Source: Maylandia zebra
Taxonomy: Eukaryota; Chordata; Actinopteri; Cichliformes; Cichlidae
Assembly: GCF_041146795.1 (NCBI RefSeq)
Contig: NC_135182.1
Coordinates: 36,430,009 to 36,494,008 of the forward strand
Length of the DNA stretch: 64,000 nt
Reading direction: 5' to 3'
Shown here: positions 57,201 to 64,000 of the stretch, piece after piece
Layout of the letters: each line of letters starts with the position of its first letter
Position numbering within the stretch: the stretch's first letter is position 1
The notes under the pieces: model-generated
What the model was told of the DNA's origin: nothing
Database searches by the model: none
What the model saw: only the letters and a program-made list of their open reading frames with translations
Program-made: the position numbers and the translations under genes

Positions 57201-60200
57201 CAATAAAGCTCAAGATCCTGTTGAGACTTTTCAAAATAAACTGAATCACGTGAAAGATGCAGATTATTTACGATGAGAAGTAAAAAAGAGCCGCCAGGTG
57301 CTAAAAAATCAACCTTAGACTCAAACATCAGAACAGGCTTTTCCCCGCAGCACGCCGTGTGATAAATACTCACAAAGAAAAAAATGTATCGTTTCATGCA
57401 TCGTTAAAACACTCGACTCCGGGTAAAGGACGCGCAGCTGGAAACACTTCACGCAAGTCGAGCTGCCCGAGATTCACAGAATTTACAGAAATTGTTACAT
57501 TTTTGTGATTTATATCGTTGTCAGGACGATAGAATTCTGATATCGGGATGTGAGATTTTGGTCATATCGCACAGCTCTATTCTGATCACAGCCACGTGGA
57601 CCTGATTTACAGCTGCGGGGCCAGCAGCTGAGGACGAAGGAACAACATAAGGGTCATGTGACAAGTTGATGGCTATTTTTCAAAATAAAAGCCTCAGTTA
57701 GTTATAGGACCTAGGGATGGATAATTGGGGAGGGAATCAAACACGGGGTTCATGTCCCAGACTGAGGTCACAATGACCACCTGTGGACACCTGAAGACCG
57801 AGACTAGAGGCAAGATGGCGGCAGCTGATCTGCTGCGTGTGCACGTGTTACAAACCCTCAGACACACACACACACACAGCAGGGCTATAGACTAACGTTT
57901 ACTTCTGTAACTTGTCCTTTTCCCCATGTGTCTGCGATGACACCTGTAACCTGGGTGCACGTGACATCATTACTGGAGGTGGGGTTTATTTTCAAGCCAT
58001 TTGAACTTTGAACGGAACATCTTCTTTGGGAATATCGTAGGCAATGTTAAACCTCATGTCGGCGTCCTCTGACGACCTGTTTGCTGCTGCCTGAAAGGCC
58101 GATGACTCGGGACTACTTCCTGTGAGGTCGCGCTGACGACACTGAGCTGGAAAGATTTCTGTTTTTCTCTTCGCACACACATGTTGACTTTCTCAGAGTG
58201 CGAGAGAGAGCGATATAGAACGCATAGTATGCAAACTGTTAACCCCACTCCAGCCAATCCCCCGCTGCCCCGCCCTCTCCTCCCTGCCCCGCCCTCTCCT
58301 CCCTGCCCCGCCCTCTCCTCCCTGCCCCGCCCCTCTCCTCCCTGTGCAACAAGCAGCAGGCACACCTGGCAAACAGAGTGAATATCTCTGATTGGTTCAG
58401 ACCACGATATGAGCACAACGTGTGTCTGTTGTTGACCACACAGAGACTTTCTCTTCTTTCAGCTGGTCGCGGTCTTGTGACCTACGATTTTTTTTCAGTC
58501 GCACCTTTGAGGAAGTAGGTCACATGTCTAGAGCCTTGCACACACATGTTTACTTTCTCAAAGACAGAAACAGAAATCTTTTCAGCTCAGTGTGTCGTCA
58601 GCGCGGCCTCACAGGAATCAGTCCTGAAACATCAGCCTGATTTGATTACTGATTGATTGATTACCAATAATTAGCATCAGGCCTGAGGAATCCTCATTGA
58701 TCGGTCCTGTCTGATATCTCTTTTTATTTGGACCCCGCCCTCTAACAGCTGGGGTTGGATGGCTCTTATAATAGAGATTGAAAACGTGACGTCACTCAGG
58801 GGTAAAACCGCAAAGAATTCTGGGAACTTGTGGCAAGAGGTACTAGCGCACGCAGGCTTTCAATTGAACTCAGTTACACAGCGATAATAAGAAACCCAAA
58901 AAATGGCAAGAAGCTGTTGTATTCTTAACTGCAATAGCCGGTCACATGACAGCCACAGGAAGCCGACGGGTAAAGAGAGTGTTTTTATCGGATTACGTCG
59001 TTGAAGAGAAATTGTTCGAGCCATGTTTCCGAAGTAACAAAGACGCGACGGGTGGCCTGGATTGCAGCCATTCAAAGAGCAAATATAACGTCTCAGAACC
59101 CTCCAGCTCACAGGTTAGTCTGCTCCAAGCATTCCCACAAAGGTCAGAGTTTTGTAGTAGTTAATACGTCATTTTTCTTAACATAATTGGTGAAATAGGT
59201 TACAAGCAAGTCTGGCGCTGAACAGAAATTGTCGCGCTATGCTCCTTTATTTATTGTGCATAAATAGTGAATTGTCCTGACACAATATTGCGTTTCGCTT
59301 CTGTTATTATGGTACATTGACAAAAACATGTACTTTTATTCACAGGATAAAACAGTTGTTTTGTATCACTAATTGTCCAGTACGATTACAGCATACAATA
59401 TTATTGTCACTGCTACATTTCTGTGATGAACCAGAAATTATTTCCACTACTAATTAATTACCGTTGAGCTCAAAGGTCCTATTAATAAACTGTTAACGAA
59501 TGTGTATTTATGACGACGATTTGTGAGACTGGTAAACTTACCTTTGTTCGTACGATGGTCTTTCGTTCTACACGGTGCATTTCAAGGTCCTGCACCCATC
59601 CGTCAGTAAACTGTACCTGGGCTTGTTGCAGTGACCTGAAGTTACTAAACTTCATGAGTGTATGCACTCACTCCAAGAACTGTATGATTATAAATATGAG
59701 CGTGGTGAAAGTTGGGCAGCACGCTAACGTATTTTGTCCCTCTGTGTGCTCGTAAGGATCTAACACTTTCACTGGTTTGATTTTTTTTCCTCGTATCTTT
59801 TCTTTGACTTTTCATCAAGTCTGTCTTTGTACGGACCGGCATTGTTCTCCTTCGTTTTGTACAGAACTTTTTTAGGGGACAAAGAAAAAGCAAGAATTTA
59901 TTGGAACCGAAGAATGAACGTTTTGCGGTGCTGCAAATGCTTGCATTTGATGCGGTACTTGGATTGTTTTGCCACGAGTTACCGGCATGCAATGCGCGAA
60001 AATCACGTGGTCTGCCAATCTCTATACAAACAGAAGATGAATGTGTGTCACTCTGTTTTTGTCCTGCAGGTGGAGCCGATGGATCCGAGGTGCCGCCTCC
60101 TCAGAACGTCATCACGAAGACCTTGAACACCAACTACACGCTGAGCTGGGACTGGCCGCCGGGCGCTGCAGGGACCCACGCCGTCACCTTCACCACGCAA

Positions 60201-60208
60201 TATGTGCC
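54240..60208 (+). CDS. ifnar1: interferon alpha/beta receptor 1-like class II cytokine receptor (CRFB5), 5' end
   Basis: Two coding exons are visible: 54240-54300 (signal peptide MSAAPRHRVALLHGFLFFFC, phase 1) and 60070-60208 (phase 2). Both have consensus splice sites and the phases of exons 1-2 in genes B-D. Exon 2 encodes GADGSEVPPPQNVITKTLNT followed by NYTLSWDWPPG and VTFTTQYVP, the first half of a fibronectin-III-like domain. The PPPQNV/NYTLSWDW pattern resembles an IFNAR1 domain start (PPPENI...NYVLKWDY). With the position after the IL10RB-like gene this supports IFNAR1/CRFB5, the short signalling chain of the type I interferon receptor. Later exons lie beyond the window. A LINE occupies intron 2. 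The call rests on about 66 residues plus synteny. Confidence 0.75.
54545..54588 (+). repeat. 11-bp minisatellite, 4 copies
   Basis: Four perfect tandem copies of GGTCGATAACT in intron 1 of gene E. Confidence 0.95.
55562..56651. mobile_element. DNA element with long inverted terminal repeats and TA target duplication
   Basis: The ends TGGGCTCAAAATGTGGTCAT and its inverted copy continue as roughly 230-250-bp imperfect inverted repeats (55562-55800 and about 56400-56651), including 'atctgattggtcaatgtcatg' on both sides. TA flanks both ends, as for Tc1/mariner-group insertions. There is no transposase. Confidence 0.82.
56906..57579. mobile_element. non-autonomous hAT-type element, complete
   Basis: The 8-bp duplication TTCTGATC is at 56898-56905 and 57580-57587. 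Termini are TAGGGCTGTTTGATAT and, inverted, TAGAGCTGTGCGATAT. It is AT-rich with many GATATA words and has no transposase frame. Confidence 0.88.
57880..58640. mobile_element. composite of GGCTCTAGA-family element and an inverted-repeat segment
   Basis: Outer ends CAGGGCTATAGACTAAC (57880) and GTCTAGAGCCTTG (to 58538) match the family at 33640-34125. In addition, 58107-58175 and 58555-58625 are imperfect inverted repeats ('cttcctgtgaggtcgcgctg' and complement), crossing the right end, so at least two elements are interleaved. Confidence 0.5.
58265..58341 (+). repeat. 19-bp CT-rich minisatellite, 4 copies
   Basis: Tandem units of CTGCCCCGCCCTCTCCTCC, the last with one extra C. Purine-rich on the minus strand. 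Confidence 0.95.
58903..59170 (+). pseudogene. THAP-domain remnant
   Basis: From ATG at 58903 the frame MARSCCILNCNSRSHDSHRK is followed, after a 1-base frame change near 58985, by FYRITSLKRNC, TRRVAWIAAIQRANI and HRLVCSKHS. This is the C2CH zinc layout of a THAP DNA-binding domain (CCILNC ... VCSKH) with the usual central W and AI-R motifs. THAP domains occur in P-element-type transposases and in host proteins. No downstream catalytic region is seen, so this is probably a transposon fossil in intron 1 of gene E. Confidence 0.65.
59171..60069 (+). other. end of intron 1 of gene E
   Basis: AT-rich; no recognised gene or element. Confidence 0.4.
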
Positions 60209-60295
60209 GTAAGTCTGAGAATCACGAGGGCGGGGCTTATTTACCTGTCAGACGGTGGACACAGGGGGCGTGGTCCACCTGAAACATGTTTTCTT

Positions 60296-63200
60296 GATTC
60301 AAATTCAAATCAAATTCAAATTCAAATTCAAATTTTATTTGTGACGTACACAGTCATACACAGTACGATATGTAGTGAAATGCTTGGACAACTGCTCGTG
60401 ACCTAAAGAAAACAAAAAAGGAAAAGGCTATGAATAAGAAAGGAAATAAATATGAAAAATTAAAAAGGGTAAATTTAACTAGGAAGGAATAAAATATAAA
60501 TTAAGGTTAAAAATGAAATAACTGTACAACACAAATTAGAATGAAGGGTAAATTTAACTGGGAAGAATAAGATAAAATATATAAATTAAAGTTGAAAATA
60601 AAATAACTGTACAACAAAATACACAATATAGAACTATATAAGAATGTATGAAGAAATCTAAATAAATATATACACAATAACAGCAGCTGTACAAGTATTA
60701 ACTGGAAATGAAGAATATAGTGACCAGTGTTGTGCAAAACCAAAGTCCAGAAAGTCCAGTGTGTGTGTAAGAACCATATGTGTGGGTCAGTACTGTGTGG
60801 TGGTGTGATTGAGAGACCGTATCGCCTGCGGGAAGAAGCTCCTCCTCAGTCTCTCTGTGTTGGTCTTCAGGGAGCGGAATCGCTTTCCTGACCTCAGCAG
60901 AGAGAACAGTCTGTTGTTGGGATGGCTGAGGTCCTTCACGATCTTCCTGGCCTTGGTCCAGCACCGCCTGCTGTAGACTGAGTGCAGGTCAGGGAGCTCG
61001 GAGCGGATGGTGCGCTCAGCTGACCGCACAACCCTCTGTAGAGCTCGTCTGTCCTGCATGGTGCTGTTCCCGAACCAGGTTAAGATGTTTCCCGCCAGGA
61101 TGCTCTCTATGGTGCACGAGTAAAAGTTCCTGAGCACCTTGGAGGGCAGTTGGAAGTCTCTCAAGCGTCTGAGGTGGTAGAGACGCTGTCGGGCCTTTTT
61201 CACCACGGTGTTGATGTGACAGGACCATGACAGGTCCTGCGTGATGTGAACTCCGAGGTATTTGAAGCTGTCCACTCTCTCCACTGGGCACTCGTTGATG
61301 ACGGGGGTCTGGTAGTTCCTCTCCTGCTTAGTGCTGAAGTCCACTATCAGCTCCTTTGTCTTACTGACGTTTAGAAGGAGGTTGTTCCTCTGGCACCAGT
61401 TCTCCAGATTCCTAATCTCCTTCAGGTAGGCCGTCTCGTTGTTATCAGAGATCAGGCCCACCACGACGGTGTCGTCAGCAAACTTGATGATGGTGGTGGA
61501 GCTGGTAGTGGCCACACAGTCATATGTGTACAAAGAGTACAGCAGGGGGCTCAGAACACACCCCTGGGGGGCTCCAGTGCTGAGAGTGGTGGAGGCTGAG
61601 ACATGTCCGCCCATCCTTACTGCCTGTGGTCTGCCAGTTAGGAAGTTGGAGATCCACTGACACATAGATGAGCTGAGTCCCAGATGCTCCAGCTTGGTGG
61701 TGAGTGTGGAGGGAATTATGGTGTTAAATGCAGAGCTGTAGTCTATGAAGAGCATTTTAACATAATTCCCCCTTCTAGTGTCCAAGTGAGTGAGTGATGT
61801 GTGGAGGAGATGAGAGATGGCATCGTCTGTGGAACAATTTGGACGGTAAGCGAACTGTAGTGGGTCCAGTGTGTCTGGTAGTGAAGAAATGATGAAGTCT
61901 CTGACCAGGCATTCAAAGCACTTCATCACTACTGAGGTGAGGGCTACAGGGCGATAGTCATTGAGAGAAGCAGGGTGGGGTTTCTTCGGGACAGGAACAA
62001 TGATGGACTCTTTGAAGCATGTGGGGATCACCGACTGAGGTAAAGAGATGTTGAATATCTCAGTGAACACAGGAGCTAGCTGGTATGCGCAGTCTCTTAG
62101 GATACGACCTGGGATGCCGTCTGGTCCTGCTGCTTTCCTGGTGTTCACTCTCTTGAAGGCTCTCCTTACTTCATGCTCGGAGATGACGAGCACGTTTCCG
62201 GTGCTGGCAGTATCTTCCTGTCTGCAGCCGTTAGCGCCGCTAACACTAGCATTGTTGGAGACCTTAGCTGCAGCCTCGAAGCGAGCATAGAAAGTGTTCA
62301 GCTCGTCTGCCAGAGTCACGGCCGCGTTCGTCATACCGGTTGTTGGTGCTTTATAGTCCGTTATTGTCCTTAGTCCCCGCCACAGGCTCCTAGAGTCACT
62401 CTGTTGGAGTTGTGACTCTAGTTTCCTCCCGTAGCGCTGCTTCGCCTCTTTCACCGCCCTCCGCACGTTATATGACGCGGCTTTGTACGGGTCCATGTCC
62501 CCCGTCATGAGTCCCGTGTTGTAGGCAGCGGTGCGGGATCTCAGAGCGTCGCGGATGGTTTTATCCACCCACGGCTTCTGGTTGGGAAACGTTGTGATAG
62601 TCTTTGTCTCCACAGTATCATCCGCTAGTTTCCCGATGAATCCCACAACCGCTTCCGTAAACACGTTGACGTCATCGTCGGAGCTGTTTCTGAACATGCC
62701 CCAGTCTGCGTCATCGAGTGCGTCCTGTAACGCGGCCACCGATTGATCCGTCCAGCGCGCGACCTTCCTCTGAACCGGAACTTCCTGTTTCAGCCTTTGT
62801 TTGTATTTTGGCATGAGGAAGATGGCGGCGTGATCAGATTTGCCAAACGGGGGGCGGGATTGTGCCTTGTAGCCATCCTTGACCGTAGTGTAGCAGTGGT
62901 CCAGTGTCCTTTCACCCCTGGTGGGGCAGGTGATGTGTTGATAAAAGTTCGGCGCTGCGCGTTTGAGGTTGGCGCTATTAAAGTCCCCCGTCACAATAAG
63001 CGCAGCGTCCCGGTGTTGTGTCTGGTGCTGTGTGAGTGCCTCATGCAGCTCGCATAAGGCGGTGACCGTGTCCGCTTGTGGTGGAATATAAACGGCACTT
63101 ACAATGACCGATGTAAATTCCCGAGGTAGATAAAAAGGACGACGCATGATGGACAGTAGTTCCAGATTTGGTGTGCAGGAGCGTGTGAGAGGAACAACGT

Positions 63201-63775
63201 TCGCACTGTTGCACCAGTTGTTGTTCACCATTAAACACACGCCGCCTCCCCTTGACTTCCCCGAGTCCCGTGTCCTGTCCATGCGGTGAACCGAGAAGAA
63301 CTCGGCCGGCTGGATGGCGTGGTCCGGCACCGCTGGGTTCAGCCATGTCTCGGTGAAGCAGAGGAGATTGCAGTCCCGAATGTCTCTCTGGAACTTTATC
63401 CTGGCCCTGAGGTCGTCAAGCTTGTTCTCCAGTGACTGGACGTTGGCGAGCAGGATGCTAGGCAGAGGTGTGCGGTGTGCACGAGCTCTCAGCCTGTTCC
63501 TGACGCCGGCTCGCTTCCCTCTAGGCCGCCGCCGCTTCCCTTTGTTCTCCCTCGAGATCTCACTCGGCCAGCTCGGATCCGGAGTTAAAAACTTCGAATT
63601 GTGAGTACATTGTAAACCAATAGAAACAAGAGTGTCACTGTCATACCTAATGTACCCAATGGTGATGATTTTGCCGATTTAGAAACGCTGAAAACTAACT
63701 TAAAAAACAAAGACAAAGAAAAAGTGGTCGGAGCAGTCGTGACGGCAGCCGACCTCACCGGCGCCATCTTAAAGA
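60296..63775 (-). mobile_element. nearly full-length L2/jockey-group LINE
   Basis: It runs on the minus strand from an AAGATGGCGCC-like 5' end (about 63775) to a tandem TTTGAA-type tail (about 60296-60340). It carries one long ORF2 frame. Target duplication was not resolved, because the flanks share GATTCA-TTCAAA words with the tail. It lies in intron 2 of gene E, antisense to the gene. Confidence 0.82.
60787..63678 (-). CDS. LINE ORF2 protein: endonuclease and reverse transcriptase
   Basis: The minus-strand frame is open for 963 codons from just after an in-frame TAA (63679-63681) to the stop at 60787. The endonuclease region begins LPSILLANVQSLENKLDDLR and continues CNLLCFTETWL, IVTGDFNSANLKR and GKSDHAAIFL. 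The reverse transcriptase shows NDYRPVALTSVVMKCFE, KMLFIDYSSAFNTI, GAPQGCVLSPLLY and the catalytic FADDTVVVG (about residue 732). The C-terminus (RRCWTKARKIVKDLSHPNNR) is typical of the group. No ATG is found near the expected N-terminus, where IGKIITIGYIRYDSD is read, so the start codon may have mutated; the first in-frame start-like codon is GTG at 63330. All domain motifs look intact. Confidence 0.88.
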   Translation of the reverse strand: MGKIITIGYIRYDSDTLVSIGLQCTHNSKFLTPDPSWPSEISRENKGKRRRPRGKRAGVRNRLRARAHRTPLPSILLANVQSLENKLDDLRARIKFQRDIRDCNLLCFTETWLNPAVPDHAIQPAEFFSVHRMDRTRDSGKSRGGGVCLMVNNNWCNSANVVPLTRSCTPNLELLSIMRRPFYLPREFTSVIVSAVYIPPQADTVTALCELHEALTQHQTQHRDAALIVTGDFNSANLKRAAPNFYQHITCPTRGERTLDHCYTTVKDGYKAQSRPPFGKSDHAAIFLMPKYKQRLKQEVPVQRKVARWTDQSVAALQDALDDADWGMFRNSSDDDVNVFTEAVVGFIGKLADDTVETKTITTFPNQKPWVDKTIRDALRSRTAAYNTGLMTGDMDPYKAASYNVRRAVKEAKQRYGRKLESQLQQSDSRSLWRGLRTITDYKAPTTGMTNAAVTLADELNTFYARFEAAAKVSNNASVSGANGCRQEDTASTGNVLVISEHEVRRAFKRVNTRKAAGPDGIPGRILRDCAYQLAPVFTEIFNISLPQSVIPTCFKESIIVPVPKKPHPASLNDYRPVALTSVVMKCFECLVRDFIISSLPDTLDPLQFAYRPNCSTDDAISHLLHTSLTHLDTRRGNYVKMLFIDYSSAFNTIIPSTLTTKLEHLGLSSSMCQWISNFLTGRPQAVRMGGHVSASTTLSTGAPQGCVLSPLLYSLYTYDCVATTSSTTIIKFADDTVVVGLISDNNETAYLKEIRNLENWCQRNNLLLNVSKTKELIVDFSTKQERNYQTPVINECPVERVDSFKYLGVHITQDLSWSCHINTVVKKARQRLYHLRRLRDFQLPSKVLRNFYSCTIESILAGNILTWFGNSTMQDRRALQRVVRSAERTIRSELPDLHSVYSRRCWTKARKIVKDLSHPNNRLFSLLRSGKRFRSLKTNTERLRRSFFPQAIRSLNHTTTQY

Positions 63776-64000
63776 AGATTCAGGTTCAAACAGGTTTGAG
63801 CTGAGAGAAACTAACTGTGAGCCAGCTTTAAAGTCAGTTACCATGGTAACACAGAGTGCTGCTGAGAGGGAAACCAGCCCTGAGTAAAGAATGACATCAT
63901 CAATGGAGCTGTGGCACCGGGATTCACCATGGCGACGGGCCGCTGTGGTAACTCTGCTGCTCTTAACATTAAACGTAGCCTTCCTCCAAATGGAGGCTCT
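63776..64000 (+). other. intron 2 of gene E, end of window
   Basis: No third exon of gene E and no other gene recognised. Confidence 0.5.

Noticed and set aside
57872-58546. CACACACA as a target duplication of the GGCTCTAGA-family copy
   Set aside because: Both flanks are simple CA repeats, so the match is not informative.
1-64000. CRISPR arrays, bacterial operons, phage or integron features
   Set aside because: None seen; the window is spliced vertebrate DNA.

Overview
The window is vertebrate nuclear DNA from a teleost fish. Multi-exon genes with GT/AG introns are buried in fish-type transposons: Rex3 with its (GATG)n tail, L2- and L1-group LINEs, Tc1-like remnants, many hAT-type miniature elements and a Ty3/Gypsy LTR element. 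A percomorph such as a cichlid would fit, but the species cannot be fixed from the sequence alone.

The host content is one tandem cluster of five class II cytokine receptor (CRFB) genes, all on the + strand. From left to right: (A) the 3' end of an IFNAR2-like receptor (1-1374); (B) a complete second IFNAR2-like receptor, 7 exons, 440 aa (3880-17004); (C) a complete short-tailed receptor, 7 exons, 298 aa, identity uncertain (18782-32068); (D) an IL10RB/CRFB4-like receptor, 7 exons, 317 aa (36809-51321); (E) the first two coding exons of an IFNAR1/CRFB5-like receptor (54240-60208, continuing past the window). This order matches the mammalian IFNAR2-IL10RB-IFNAR1 block. Splice sites were assigned by eye, and every complete gene keeps an open frame with the same intron phase series 1-2-1-0-1-0. 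By family knowledge, A/B (long chains with STAT-docking tails) would pair with E for type I interferon, and D is the shared short chain for IL-10-family ligands.

The introns and spacers hold most of the unusual structure. Intron 2 of gene D carries an apparently intact Ty3/Gypsy element (39910-48193). Its 908-bp LTRs look identical and its gag and pol ORFs are open. The gag/pol overlap has a U UUA AAC slippery heptamer, a 7-nt spacer and a foldable H-type pseudoknot. Its Gag resembles the PNMA family. Intron 2 of gene E carries a nearly full-length LINE on the minus strand with a 963-codon frame. Several DNA elements have clean target-site duplications, including a 36-bp palindrome that is almost nothing but two terminal repeats. 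A 580-bp duplicated block in gene C has a Rex3 insertion in one copy and the empty site in the other. No bacterial features, CRISPR arrays or confident RNA genes were seen.
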